This document shows positions 11,655-24,627 of a stretch of 64,000 bases of DNA, piece by piece. Origin of the DNA: Lindgomyces ingoldianus (taxonomy: Eukaryota > Ascomycota > Dothideomycetes > Pleosporales > Lindgomycetaceae). Both the position numbers and the translations under genes were made by a program. The stretch spans positions 293,871 through 357,870 of the forward strand of contig NW_022985200.1 in NCBI RefSeq assembly GCF_010093535.1. Reading direction: 5' to 3'. Position 1 is the stretch's first letter; each line of letters opens with the position of its first letter. Under the pieces are notes generated by a model. That model did not search any database. It saw only the letters and a list, made by a program, of their open reading frames with translations, and was not told the DNA's origin.

Positions 11655-13521
11655 ACGTACTTCATGGGCGAGTCGCTCACACACCCGAGTCGCTCACTTT
11701 TGCCAAGACCCCACCCTAACAAACTCTATTATAGCCCATAACAACCCGCTCTAGCACTATATAGTACAGTACAGCCTAGAATATTATTTAGATACTACTT
11801 CTGCTTCTTACTTACACATTTGCGCGTTATGCCTAGTCTAATTGCACTGTCTGCAGCGCCTTTAGGATAGCTTACCTACTTTAGCTTGCACCTGCTTCTT
11901 TGCCTTCTTCCTATTACTGCGCGCTCTAAACTCCTTTAGAGCTGTTAAGCGCAGGCCTTTTTAAATTATTAAGGTCTTTTTTACCTTAATCTGCTTTTTT
12001 TTATATAATTTATATTATATAGTAGCCTTATTAGCTGCTTAAAGCTTAGTAATTTTCTGTTACACTAATACTAGCTTATGCGCAATTATTGCTGCCTCTT
12101 TTAAAACCTTTTTAAACACTTTAACTATAGAAGTTAGTAAACTATTTATATACTTTTAAATTTTTATTTTTATAAGCATTAATTATAACCTAAGTTTTAA
12201 GGTATTACTTAAGGTTTACAACTGCTAAGGCTTGTTATATATAAGTAGTAGTAGTAATAAAGTGCGCAACTTTATATTAAGGCTTATTATAACTTATTAT
12301 AGGTTTAAAAAGAACTAATTTAGTGCTTTAAAACCTTTCTTAAATATTACTAGAAGTAATTATAGCATTATAGGCTACTTTAAAGCATAGTAGAAACTTT
12401 ATTTTTATAATATAAGTAATCTAGTTGCGCATAAGGTTTTTAGCTTAGCGCTTATACACCTTCTTTAAAAGAGTAAAACAACCTACATTAAGTAGCTATA
12501 AAAAGTGTAATAAGTAAAAAAGTATATAAATAGTAATAATTTTATTATCTTTATAGTATTACTAGAAATAAAGTAAGTTGTAGCTCTTATAGCTATTAAT
12601 AACTAGTAGACAGTAGCTGCTAACAGTACACTTCTTTATATGCGCGTTAAAGTGCTTTAACTAGTCTAGACTAAGCTAATTAGTAGTCTAGCTACACTTA
12701 GAGATTATAATAACTTAATTCTAAAGTAGATTTTTCTTTTTATACTAGTTTAAAAGGTAGTTACTACTTTAAAAGATAATAAAAAGCAGAATAGCCTACT
12801 TTTTAGCATTAATGCCTTAGATAGCTGTTGTCTACTTCTAGTTACCTAGCTAGACTGCTTTTAGCTGTCCTTATCTCTCTAAACTTGTAACAACTGCTTT
12901 AGTAGATATTTAGCTTATTATAAACTCTGTTTTATTAAAGTTATATGTGTTATTATTCTAGATACTATACTTAGCTTTAATATTTTTTATAAGGTTAAAC
13001 TAGCTTTAAATTACTATAAAATTTTTATAAAAAGCTTTTTTATAGTTATACTTACGCTTAAACTTTACTTTAAGCTCTAAGTAACACTTAATAAACATAT
13101 TAAGCTAGTTTATGCTAATATAGCCTATATTACACTTAGCGTGTAAAGAATTAGCTATATTAGCTATAGCTACTAGCTAGAGGGGAAATTCTTACACATC
13201 TAGCTTAAGTATGTGCTAAATAATTACTTACTTCTTATTATTATCTAGCTTTTATAAGTTAGCTATATAATTAGCTTAGAAAGGTTATCTAGTGTGTTAG
13301 TTACTTATTATCTTTTAAAAGACCCTATAAATAGCTGCAGCATGTTAGTTAAAAAGTGTTACATTTTATTTAAAAGCCTAGAGTGTAAGCTGCATCTAAC
13401 ATTCCTTTAACATGTTTAAGTAGTGTTATTAGGAATGCATTAGTGTAGAAAGAGTAGTGTAGTAGGGTCTTAGTAAAAGTAAGCAACTTAGGTGTGTAAG
13501 CAACTCGCCCATAAAGTACGT
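11655..13521 (-). mobile_element. Fot1/pogo-like DNA transposon, family B copy 1, RIP-inactivated
   Basis: A 1,867 bp element between TA duplications (11653-11654, 13522-13523). Each end carries ACGTACTT followed by two direct GAGTCGCTCAC-type boxes and ACTTTTGCCAAGAC; the boxes are probable transposase-binding sites. The remains of a transposase lie on the minus strand: the zinc-knuckle-like C-terminus near 11830-11860, the DDE_1 core in the middle, and the N-terminal DNA-binding region to the right near 13120-13220. It shares the overall layout and C-terminal coding region with family A but differs clearly in ends and central sequence. Confidence 0.87.
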
Positions 13522-13523
13522 TA

Positions 13524-14374
13524 AGGCTAAAAAAAAATAGTACATTAGAATAACTATAAGTGTAAGGTTATAGTGCAAATACTTAATAACTTTATTATAT
13601 TACTTTATGTACTTATAACCTAGATTAGAACTTATTTCTATAGCCTTTTTACACTAAAAAAGACTTTTATTAAATATATAAAGTAGCTATTTACTATATA
13701 CTATAAGCTTTTTTACATTAACTTTATACTTAGTAAGCTTATACTTTAAATTATTAAGAAGGCATTTTTAATTTTATATAGCCTAGTTTAAAGCTAGCCT
13801 AGAGCTATAAAAGTAGTAATGCTAGCATTAGGCTTTAACCTCTAGAGAGGTGCATGCTAGCCTTAACAACCTATTGGAAATACACTAGTATATATAGAAG
13901 AAGAAGCTTCTAGGCTAGCCTAATAGGCAAAGCCTTACTAGTATATTATTTAAATATAAGCAAAATTATAAGAGTAAACCTAATTTAGTATAAAATAGCA
14001 TTAGATTTATTTTTATTATACATGCTAATAAGCTGTTAAACAGGCATATATATAAAAGATTAAATATAGTAAGTTTAGTGTTATAATATTTTACTTTTAT
14101 AAAAAGTAAGCTAAGGTCTTTTTTAAATAAAAAACATTTAAAATAAACATGTTATATAAGTGTATATGTAACTTTTTTTTTATAAAATTATTTTTATATG
14201 CATATTACTAAAATATAGTAAAAGTAAGTTAATTAAAACTTTATAAAAACATATTACTAACATTTTTATAGTATTTACTTTTGCTTAAGTGCTTATAAAT
14301 GTTAATTGCTATAAAATATACTAAATTATATTTAAAAGACTTTTTAAACTACTTAAGAAAATTATAAAGTGTAA
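13524..14374. other. AT-rich spacer with a less degraded patch
   Basis: No gene. Around 13790-13935 the sequence is less mutated and contains CTAGCCTA-type words in both orientations (for example near 13797 and 13908), suggesting the end of another inverted-repeat element. Ends and target site were not resolved. The remainder is low-complexity AT. Confidence 0.45.
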
Positions 14375-14431
14375 TAACGTACTTTACAGGCGAGTTGCTT
14401 ACACACCTAAGTTGCTTACTTTTACTAAGAC

Positions 14432-15034
14432 TGTAAGGCCGGGATGGCGCTTACGTGTAAGGCCGAGATGGTGCTTACGTACAACAGGTATATATACTAT
14501 TCTGTACACAATAATTAACGTTAGTTAATTATTTACACCTTTTTAGTTATATTAGCGTAGTGGTATAAAGCTCTGTCCTTACATAATAATTAACTAACAA
14601 CAAGGATAGTTGCGCGTTTAACCCACACCTTAGACAGCTTTGCTAGTTTTTAGACTAAAACGTAAGGCAGCCTCTTCTAGCGCCACGTTGTTGCTGCTGG
14701 GAGGTCTAGTGTATATGGCTTAGCTGGCGTGGGCCACTAAGCGTTGCGTCGTGTTTATCCCGCGCCTCTGGGCCGCAGGTGGTCAGCCTCTGGCCGGTAA
14801 CCGAGACATGCGCATAGGCGCCTCTGAGCTGCGGGTAGGTCATGTGACGCCTGGGACATGCGTCTGCTAAGAAGGGGGATAATGTAAGGCTAGGATGGCG
14901 CTTACGTGTAAGGCTAAGATGGTGCTTACGTATGACAGGTATATATACTATTCTGTACGCAATAATTAACGTTAGTTGATTATTCGCACCTTTTTAGTTG
15001 TATTAGCAGAGTGGTGCGGAGCCCTGTCCTTACA
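14432..15034 (+). mobile_element. Miniature LTR retrotransposon (TRIM/SMART-like), 603 bp
   Basis: Two LTRs of exactly 152 bp (14432-14583, 14883-15034), each TGTAAGG...CCTTACA, flanked by a perfect 5 bp target duplication AAGAC (14427-14431, 15035-15039). The internal 299 bp hold no open frame, which excludes an autonomous element. A purine-rich tract (AAGAAGGGGGATAA) directly precedes the 3' LTR and fits a polypurine tract; the primer-binding site after the 5' LTR is not recognisable to me. Each LTR begins with two direct copies of TGTAAGGC..GATGG.GCTTACG. The two LTRs differ mostly by C/T and G/A changes. The plus orientation is inferred from the polypurine tract. Confidence 0.88.
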
Positions 15035-15039
15035 AAGAC

Positions 15040-15905
15040 CTTACTAAACTACTCTTTTTACACTAATGCATTTCTAATAACACTACTTAGATGTGCTAAA
15101 AGAATGTTAGATACAGCTTACACTCTAAGCTTTTAAATAAAACATAAAACTCTTAAAGAAACATGCTGCAGCTATGTATAAAGTTTTATAAAAAATAATA
15201 ATAAATAACTATAGCACTAGACAACTTTTATAAGCTAATTCTACAGCTAAATTATAAAAGCTAGGCAATAAAAAAAAAGTAGGTAATTATTAAGACTATA
15301 CTTAAGCTATATGCGCAAGGAATTTCCCCTTAGATAGCATTTATAGCTAATATAGCTAATTCTTTGCGCGCTAAGCATAGTCTAGGCTATGTTAGCATAA
15401 ACTAGCCTTGTATGTTTATAAAGCGTTATTTAAAGCTTAAAGTAGTTTAAGCGTAAGTACAACTATAAAAGAGCTTTCTGTAAAAGTCCTAAAGTAATTT
15501 AAAGCAGGTTTAGCCTTATAAAGAATATTAAAGCTAAGTATAGCATTTAGAATAATAACATATACAACTTTAGCAAAATAGGCTTTATAATTAGCTAAAT
15601 ATTTTTTAACTATACTTACGCTTAAAACTTTACTTTAAGCTTTAAATACTACTTTATAAACATACTAGGCTAGTTTATGCAAACATAGCCTAGATTATGC
15701 TTAGCGCGTAAAGAATTAGCTATATTAGCTATAAATGCTATCTAAGGGGAAATTTCTTGCGCATATAGCTTAAGTATAGTCTTAATAATTACCTGCTTCT
15801 TTTTATTGCCTAGCCTTTATAATTTAGCTGTAGAATTAGCTTGTAAAGGTTGTCTAGCACTATAGTTATTTATTATTTTTTATAAAACTTTATATATAGC
15901 TGCAG
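15040..15905. repeat. Inverted-repeat core of the fold-back element
   Basis: The sequence from 15110 to about 15607 is repeated inverted from 15608 to 15905 and beyond the nested LTR element. Landmarks mirror each other, for example GCTAATTCTTTGCGCGCTAAGCAT near 15360 against its complement near 15700. As single-stranded DNA or RNA it could form a hairpin several hundred bases long. The centre is near 15607-15608. Confidence 0.8.
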
Positions 15906-15910
15906 CATGT

Positions 15911-16203
15911 TGTAACGACTCTCACGAATCGTTTCCATCTCGGGTCGTTCGGAACCTATCCGAAGGGTCCCCGTATCGGCCCCGACCATGACTCGACCTA
16001 GTCCCCTGCAGTTACCCCTATTCCTTCATGTATTTAGTTGCACCTTGCCCCTATAGCTAGCTTAGTAGTTTTCTAATATCCTTTTGTACAAGGCCTATAG
16101 ATGTTAACTAGCATTCCTAGGTTCAGAGTCCCCACGCACTCCTATATGCCTCTAAGTGGATTCCTACTGCATTTAGACCTATTGTCTTGCCTGTGCTGTT
16201 ACA
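15911..16203 (+). repeat. 5' LTR of the Gypsy-like element
   Basis: 293 bp, TG...CA ends. It retains more C and G at its start than the 3' LTR (for example CACGAATCG against CACAAATTG-type RIP changes). The pair differs mainly by transitions plus a small indel near 16110. Confidence 0.88.
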
Positions 16204-19200
16204 TTATATTAGAAAACTTACTTTTGCTAGTAATAGCCTTATTAATAATATTGCATTAATTGTTTATTTAACTATATCTAAGCCTAAAATGTGTCTAATT
16301 TAGTTTAGGTTATAATCTTTTACACTATTATATTAAATTACTTAGTTTATAAACTAGATCTTATTAACCTTTAGTTAACTAAAGCCTTTAAGTTTAAAAC
16401 TTTCTATCCCCTGCAATTAAAATTGCCTTTAGAAAGGTTATAAAAAGTGCGCTAAAGTAGAAACTTAAAGACTACTAATAACTTATTAGAATTAAAGACA
16501 ACTACTAATGCCTAACTTTTAACTACTATTAGATTTTATTGCAAAGACTACAACCTATTCTAGCTACAGCTAAGGCAAGATGCCTGCCTCTAGAACTAAA
16601 CAACTACCTACTTTAACAGCTAAACCTCTTTTTGTAGAACCTAAAGCTAAAGACCTACTAGATTTAAAGTTAAACTATAGTAATATAGCCCTTAAAAACT
16701 AAGTTACTTAATTAAAAGCATAAATTAAACAGCTAACTAGATTAAAAACTGTTAGTCTTAATTAACTCTTACTAACTACTAAATTACTTATAATAATGCT
16801 TTAAATTACTTTTACTACTTTAATAGTAAGAGACCTTTTAGGCACCTCTAAGCTCCTTTAAAGCTACCTTACTAAACATATGCCTAAGATTAAGAACTTT
16901 ATAGATAGTAAAAAACCTATGTTTAAATAATAGCAAGCCTTTATTATAGACAGACTTAACATTAATGTAGATTACTATTAGAGTAAGCGCGCACGCATAG
17001 CGCTAGTATAGGGACACACTGCTAGTATTGCAAAGGAATACCTAGAGCCTAGATACTTAGCTAAATTAGATTACTTTTAGTTTAGAAACATAAAAGAAAT
17101 AATTAAGCTTTTATAAACTTACTTTATTACTAGTAATAAAAAGACAAAAGCGCAACAGGCGTTTTAAACTTTAAAAATAAGTAAAGAAAAAGTGTTCTCT
17201 ACTTTTAAAGCTTACTTTATTAGTGCTACTGTTAAAGAGTCTATATTAAAAGTAAAATAGTTCTTCTACTTATAAAAAAAGATACTACCTAGCTTAAAAG
17301 TACTAAACTTAGGTTTTAAGCACACTTAAAAGAGCTTCTTTAAGACTATAGTAGCCTACTTAACAGCCTATAATATAGAAAGAAGAAATACCTTTGCTAT
17401 TTTAAAGTAAACTATTAATCTTACCTAATAGTTTACTATTAGACCTAGTACAGATTAGTCTTAGAAGGTTACTAGAGATACATCTAAGGCAGTATACTAT
17501 TCTAGTGCACCCTAACCTGCACCTCTGTTAGTACCTTAGTCTACCTTAGTTACCTATAGACAATCTAGCTAGACACCTGCCCTAGAAAGACAGACAACTC
17601 TTAGTAACTATTATAATTATAAAAAACTAAAACATTTTACTAGCAACTACTCTATCTCTAGAGTATAAGAAATAAAGGTAGAGTAGTAAAATTTTAAAAA
17701 AGAGTTTATAAACATAAATAATTTTAATCTAGATACCTTTTAGATAGGAAATAGTAACACTTAAAGAAACTCTTTATTCTAGGCTTAAGTAAGTATAATT
17801 TATTAAACATTAATCTGTTACACTTGTTTAAAGGAAAACACTTCTAAGTCTTTACTATTTTATATTTAAAAAGCATTAAAGTCTGTTTAAATCTTTTAGT
17901 TAATACTAGTACTTATAGTTTTTTATTTATTAACTTAATAACTACTAAGTTATTATTCTAATGCTTCTATATCCCTATTTAACACTTACTATTTAAAGTT
18001 ATAGTTAAGGGTTTTTAAGATTAGATCTAAGTCTCTATCTACTAGTATATCTGCCTGCACATGTAAATTAATAGAAGAAGCATCTAAAACTGCCCTTTTA
18101 TTATTATAAACTTTAGCTTCTAGGATTGCATTATTAGCATTAAATAGTTATGTTGTTTTAAACTCTAGCTAGATACAGAAAGGAATTAGATTATATAGCC
18201 TAGTAAATATCTGCCTACCTATAAACCTTTACTGCCCTTGCTTATGCAATTAACCTAGCCTACGCGTAATAAAGAAGTAGAGCTAGATATTAAACAACGC
18301 AACGCACTATAGGAAAAGGACTAATTTTAGCAGTTATGCAGCCTAACAATCTACTGCATTAGGGGTTTGCTAAGGCTACTAAAATAATACAAATCTTCTA
18401 TTATCTACAGTCTAAAGACACTTAAATTGTTCTTCTGCCTATTTATTAAGAAGTCTAGAATAGTTCTAAAGGAGGTCTGTTTAGCTACTATTGCTCTAAT
18501 TTTAGCAAATGCTTTTTATTTTAATATAAAAAGGAAAAAGAATAAGTTCTTTTTAACTTCTATCTATAAAATTAAGCAGTTAATTAAAGACAAGCAAGCC
18601 TTACAGTTAGACGCTAAATATAAAACTAAAGCATTAGTAAACCTCTAAAACCCCCTAAAATTGCTATTAATAAGGTAGAGGAGTAGGAAGTAGAGGAAAT
18701 ACTTGCTAGCAAGCTCTACTAGAAAACGCTTAAGTACTAAGTAAGATAAGTAGGACATAACTCTAATCTAGTCTAGTACAAGGCTTTAAATTTTATAGGT
18801 TCTCTCTATAAATTAAAGGCTTTTTATAATAAGCATCTAAATTAGCTAGAACCTCTAAGGGCTTTATAAAAGTAAATTAAGGCTTTTAAAGCTAGTATAA
18901 AAGGTATAGATTACTTAGCAGATAATAAAGTATAAAAGTAAAAAGTTAGATTATATTTTTACATAATATTATTATAACTCTATAAACATGTTGCTTAGGA
19001 GATCTAATAGTAAGCTATTAGACACTTTTAGACTTTTCTTTTTCTCCTCCTCTACCCTTCTTTCTCTTCTTCTTCCTCTTCTCCCTCCCCTTTAGACTTC
19101 TCTTAACCCCGCTCTACTTTATCCTTAGCTGTCTAAGAGCGCTATAATGTCTGCTTAAAAGTTAGACACTAAAGCCTCTAGGGCTAAAACTTATTAGAGC

Positions 19201-20034
19201 AGCTTAGTATTCTAGTAGAATAAGGCCACTTAAACACTAGCTATAGAAAGCCTAGCTTCCTAACTCTTTATAACCTATGCTACCTGCGCTAGGCTTTAAG
19301 CAGACTTTAAAATAGCCTTAAAAGCCCCCTTTTTATCTTCCTTACTCCCTGCGTTTTAGGCTGCTGCCTACAGCTTAAGATAGCCCTACAGGACTAGAAA
19401 CTCCTCCTTGCAATATAAAAGAACCTACGCGCGCATTAGTAACTTATAACCTAGTAGTATTAAACTATATTTGTATAAGATTATATTTTTTATTATATAA
19501 AGTGTAATATTTACACTTCTTTAATCTAAGGGACTAATAGGAAAACTTAACTTACTAGCTATAAGTAAGAGCATAGGCAGCCTAAAGGCAGATAACTTAA
19601 AACGCCTCTAAAGAGGCTCTAGAAAGAGGGCAGAGCAGCATAGTAAATTTATTTAATACTATAATTAGTTAGCAGACTAAGCTATAAGTCTTAGGTGTAT
19701 AATAATACTTATAAAGTAGAGATTTAGATAATAGCTAAAAAAAAAAAAACTAACAACATTAACTAGACTATATAAGTAAGGCAAGCAAACACTTATTGCT
19801 ATAAATAATAAATTTGCTATATTAATAATAACTATATTGCTAGTTACTACTAAACAAAAACTTTATAATAAAGGCATTATATTAGTATTAGGTTTTTAGT
19901 CTATTTCTTAGTAACAGAAATTTTAGTTATAATAGTTGTACTTATTATATCTTATCTAAATTAGTTTTAAAGTAGTTCTAAATACTTTCTAAACACTATA
20001 GATAAGAACTATTAGCCTATAAAAAAAAGAGTAG

Positions 20035-20326
20035 TATAATAACTCTTACAAATTGTTTCTATCTTAGGTTGTTTAGAACCTATCTAAAGGGTCCCTGTAT
20101 TAGCCCTGACCATAACTTAACCTAGTCCCCTGCAGTTACCCCTATTCCTTTATGTATTTAGTCGCACCTTGCCCCTGTAGCTAGCTTAGTAGTTTTCTGA
20201 TATCCTTTTGTACAAGGCCTATAGGTGTTAATGGCATTCCCAGGTTCAGAGTCCCCACGCACTCCCATATGCCTCTGAGTGGATTCCCACCGCATTCAGA
20301 CCCATTGTCTTGCCTGCGCTGTTACA
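20035..20326 (+). repeat. 3' LTR of the Gypsy-like element
   Basis: 292 bp. The first 100 bp are RIP-mutated (start reads TATAATAACTC), while the last 200 bp are better preserved than in the 5' LTR, so mutation is patchy and reciprocal between the two LTRs. Confidence 0.88.
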
Positions 20327-20509
20327 CATGTTTCTTTAAAAGTTTTATATTTTATTTAAAAGCTTAGAGTGTAAGCTGTATCTAATATTCTTTTAGCACG
20401 TCTAAGTAGTGTTGTTAGGAATGCATTAGTGTAGAAAAAGTAGTTTAGTAGCGTCTTAGTAAAAGTAAGTAACTTAGGTGTGTAAGCAACTCGCCTGTAA
20501 AGTACGTTA

Positions 20510-21445
20510 TTAAATAAAAACACATTTATAAAAGTAGATTTATAGCTGTAACTATAGACATAGATAGAAAGTAGATAGCTAGTAAGTAATCCTGTTTAGC
20601 ACTAGTGCTAGACTAGTCTCTAACGCAAGTATATAGGGTTTAGAATGTATCTAGCTAAGCTTAATTCTATATAAAAGAATTAGCGCATCTATTATATAAG
20701 CTGCATGCTTTTCTGCTATGTACACTTTTATTAAAGCATCCCCTGTGCAGCAGGGACTAGAGATAAGACTGCTTACTATTAAATTATAATAGCAGACCTA
20801 ATTACTGCAGTAGATAAGAATAAATATATTAAGCTTTATACTAAACTTTAAAGTATAACTTTTTTATAAGCTTACTTTTACTATTTTATAAGCTTACTTT
20901 TACTATTTTATAAGCTTACTTTTACTATTTTATAAGCTTACTTTTACTATTTAATAGTAATTTAACAGTAGATAACACCCTACTTAGTATTACTTACTAG
21001 GCAAAGCATAAGAAGCACTTAGTAATTAAAGTAAGTATTAATAACACTTACTTTTTTTTAATTACTTTTATAAAGGCTTTATAATATTATACTATTATAG
21101 TAAAACAGATAGGCTTAAAGTTAAACTTATATAGCAGGTAACTTTATTTTTTACTAGCTATTTTTAGGTATGTTCTCTAATTACTTTTAATACACCTTAT
21201 ATACGCTACTAATAACACTGTAGTGCTATAGCGCTTAACACTTATAATTCTTTATAATATTAGGCTTAATTAATCTTTAGTATCTTTTATACTAATAAAA
21301 ATACTTCTAGTGCTGCTTATTAGTATAATTTTATAGTTTATAAAAGTTTTACTTTTTTTATATTAAGTTTTAAGGCAAATATAGTCTAATTTATATTAAA
21401 TACTTTATAACATTAAATGCTTAACAAAGTAGATATAATTAATTT
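20510..21445. other. AT-rich spacer
   Basis: No gene seen. A moderately preserved patch lies at 20560-20790, including CCCCTGTGCAGCAGGGAC, a short palindromic word near 20746. Its origin is unknown. A 22 bp tandem repeat within it is listed separately. Confidence 0.5.
20862..20949. repeat. 22 bp tandem repeat, four copies
   Basis: Four identical units TTTTATAAGCTTACTTTTAC+TA, head to tail without spacers, in AT-rich DNA. The units are identical even though the surroundings are heavily mutated, suggesting recent expansion. Confidence 0.9.
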
Positions 21446-22779
21446 TAACGTACTTTACAGGCAAGTTGCTTACACACCTAAGTTGCTTACTTTTACTAAG
21501 ACCTTACTACACTACTTTTTTTATACTAATGCATTTCTAATAACACTACTTAGACATGTTAAAGGAATATTAGATATAGCTTACACTTTAAGCTTTTAAA
21601 TAAAAGATAACACTTTTTAAGTAACATGCTATAGCTATTTATAAAGTTTTTTAAAAAATAATAAGTAACTAACATACTAGATAACCTTTTTAAGCTAATT
21701 ATATAGCTAACTTATAAAATCTAAATAATAATAAAAAGTAAGTAATTATTTAGCACATACTTAAGCTAAATATATAAGGATTTTCTCTCTAGCTAGTAGC
21801 TATAGCTAATATAGCTAATTCTTTACACACTAAGTGTAATATAAGCTATATTAGTATAAACTAGCTTAATATATTTATTAAGTGTTACTTAAAGCTTAAA
21901 GTAAAGTTTAAGTATAACTATAACTATAAAAAAGCTTTTTATAAAAATTTTATAGTAATTTAAAGCTAGTTTAACTTTATAAAAAATATTAAAGCTAAGT
22001 ATAGTATTTAAAATAATAATATGTATAACTTTAATAATATAAAGTTTATAATAAGCTAAATATTTACTAAAGTAGTTATTATAAGTTTAGAGAGATAAAA
22101 ACAGCTAAAAGCAGTCTAGCTAGGTAACTAAAAGTAGACAACAGCTATCTAAAGCATTAGTACTAAAAAGTAAGTTATTTTACTTTTTATTATTTTTTAA
22201 GGTAGTAACTACTTTTTAAACTAGTATAAAAATTTTTTACTTTAAAATTAAGTTATTATAATTTTTAAGCATAGCTAAACTACTAATTAGCTTAGTTTAG
22301 ACTAGTTAAAGCACTTTAACATGTATATAAAAAAGTGTACTATTAGTAGCTACTATTTACTAGTTATTAATAGCTATAAAAGCTATAACTTACTTTAACT
22401 TTAGTAATACTATAAAAATAATAAAATTATTACTATTTATATACTTTTACACTTCTTACACTTTTTATAGCTACTTAATGTAAGTTATTTTACTTCTTTA
22501 AAAAAAGTATATAAGTGCTAAGCTAAAAACCTTATGTGTAACTAAATTATTTATATTATAAAAATAAAGTTTTTACTATGCTTTAAAGTAGCTAATAATG
22601 CTATAATTACTTTTAGTAATATTTAAAAAAAGTTTTAAAGCGCTAAATTAGTTTTTTTTAACTTATAATAAGTTATAATAAGCTTTAATATAAAGTTACC
22701 CACTTTATTACTACTACTACTTATATATTATAAGCCTTAGTAGTTATAAACTTTAAGTAATACTTTAAAACTTAAGTTA

Positions 22780-24627
22780 ACGTACCTAACAGGTTAGCTA
22801 GCCACTTTTGCTAAGCCTCTACTAAAACCACTCTATTCTCTTGCAAAACAGCCTACTTTAGCCCTGTATAAAGTAATATAACATAAGATATTATTTAGAG
22901 TCTACTTTTACTACTTTTTTATATGTATGTAAGTTATGCCTAGTCTAATTACACTACTTATATTACCTTTAACTTAGCTTACCTTCTTTAGTGTGCACCT
23001 GCGTCTTTAGCTTCTTTCTATTACTACGCGCTCTAAACTTCTTTAGAGTAGTTAGACAAGCCTTATTTTTAACTATTAAGGTTTTTTTTTGCCTAAATTT
23101 GCTTTTTTTTATGTAATTTATGTTGCGTAGCAGCCTTATTTACTACTTAAAGCTTTATAATCTTCTTTTACACTAACACTAGCTTATGTGTAATAATTAC
23201 TACCCCTTTTAAAACCTTTTTAAAGGCTTTTACTATAGACATTAGTAAGCTATCTACATACCTCTAAATTTTTACTTTTATAAGCATTAATTATAACTTA
23301 AATTTAAAAGTATTACTTAGAGTTTATAACTACTAGAGCTTATTATTAATAAGTAGTAGTAGTAATAGAGTATATAACTAGACATTAAAGGCTATTTTAA
23401 CCTATTTTAGGTTAAATAGGACTAAACTAGCGCTTTAAAACCCTTCTTAGATATTACTAAAAGTAATTACTATATTATAAGTGTGTATAAAGCATAGTAA
23501 GAACTTAAGTTTTATAATATAAGTAATTTAGTTACATATAAGATTTTTAGCTTAGCGCCTATATACTTTTTTTAAAGAGGCAAAACAACTTATATTAAAA
23601 AGCTATGAAAGGTGTAATAAGTATAAAAGCATGTAGATAGTAATAATCTTATTCTTCTTATAGTACTACTAAAAATTAAGTAAGTTATAGCTTTTATAGC
23701 TGTTAATAATAAAAAGCTAATAAGCGCTTATAACTTTTTTTTTATATACTTATTAAAGTGCTTTAACTACTGCAGCTTAAGCTTATTTATTATCTAGCTG
23801 TTTTTAAAAACTATAATAACTTAGTTTTAAAGTAGATTCTTTTTTTTATACTAAGCAAAAAAGTAATAGCAGCCTTTAAAAATAATAAAAAGTAGAATAG
23901 CCTACTTTATTATATTAATGCCTTAAATAACTGTTGTCTACTTTTTATTACTTTACTATATTACTTTTAGCTGTCTTTGTTTTTCTAAAGCTATAATAAC
24001 TACTTTAGTTAATATCTAGCTTATTATAAAGCCTAACTTATTAAAGTTATATGTGTTTTTATCTTAAATACTATACTTAGCTTTTATGTTAGCTACTAGG
24101 CAAAACTAGCCCTAAATAACTTTTAAATTCTTATAAAGCGCTTTTTTATAATTATACTTATAATTAAACTTTATTATAAACTTAAGGCAGTGCTTAACCT
24201 ACATACTAGGCTAGTTTAAGCTAACCTAGCCTAGATTGCGCTCTATGCGCAAGAAATTAGCTATATTAGCTATAGCTGCAAGCTTAGAGGAAAATCTGCA
24301 TGTAATAAGCTTAAGTATGTACTTAATAACTACCTTTTTTTTAAGCTTAGTTAGATTCTTTAATTTAGGCTAGCATTCTGCTTCTAAAGGCTGTCTAGCG
24401 CGTTAATTGCTTAGTGTTGTGTAAAAGACATTATAAATAGCTATAGTATGTTATAAAAAAAGTTTTAAGTCTTATTTAAAAGCCTAAAAAGTAAGCTATA
24501 TCTAATATTCTTTAGAAGATTTAATCTAGTGTTGTTGTTAAAGCATTATATAGATAGGTAGAGTGTGGTAGAGGCTTGGCAAAAGTGGCTGGCTAACCTG
24601 TGTAGCCGGCTAACCTGTTAGGTACGT
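22780..24627 (-). mobile_element. Fot1/pogo-like DNA transposon, family A copy 3
   Basis: A 1,848 bp element inserted at TA (22778-22779, 24628-24629) within family B copy 2. Ends are ACGTACCTAACAGG and CCTGTTAGGTACGT. The minus-strand transposase remnant has a basic region and zinc-knuckle-like C-terminus near 22930-23050. It is less mutated than copy 1 in several blocks, with more GC dinucleotides kept, but is still full of stops. Confidence 0.88.

Larger units (their letters stand above)
15911..20326 (+). mobile_element. Gypsy-like LTR retrotransposon, gag-protease only, RIP-degraded
   Basis: LTRs at 15911-16203 (293 bp) and 20035-20326 (292 bp), TGTAACGACTC...GCTGTTACA, with a perfect 5 bp target duplication CATGT (15906-15910, 20327-20331). 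An A-rich purine tract precedes the 3' LTR. The 3.83 kb interior, read through RIP stops on the plus strand, shows a Gag-like region from about 16580, a zinc-knuckle remnant at 17609-17653 in which the Cys codons became Tyr (CX2CX4HX4C spacing kept), and a retropepsin-like LVNTST motif (D-T-G altered) near 17899. A pre-RT-like segment follows at 18440-18650. I see no reverse transcriptase, RNase H or integrase, and the space is too short for them, so this is probably a non-autonomous or internally deleted copy. The Gypsy assignment is an inference. Confidence 0.8.
14377..20507. mobile_element. Fold-back (inverted-repeat) derivative of family B, copy 1, with two nested LTR elements
   Basis: Family B ends with TA duplications (14375-14376, 20508-20509). 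After removing the miniature LTR element (14432-15034) and the Gypsy-like element (15911-20326) plus duplicated target bases, about 1.1 kb remains. Both arms are the transposase-N-terminal half of family B in opposite orientation: left arm about 618 bp (14377-14426 and 15040-15607), right arm about 474 bp (15608-15905 and 20332-20507). The catalytic core is absent. A second copy of the same rearranged element at 24963-26062, in opposite orientation, shows that it moved as a non-autonomous unit. Confidence 0.82.

Noticed and set aside
11526..11741. 71-codon plus-strand frame
   Set aside because: It begins in the tail of a solo LTR and ends in the terminal repeat of a DNA transposon, so it is chance coding across an insertion border.
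18427..18648. 73-codon frame as a separate gene
   Set aside because: It continues the pre-RT region of the RIP-damaged Gypsy-like element in the same orientation and is bounded by RIP-type stops.
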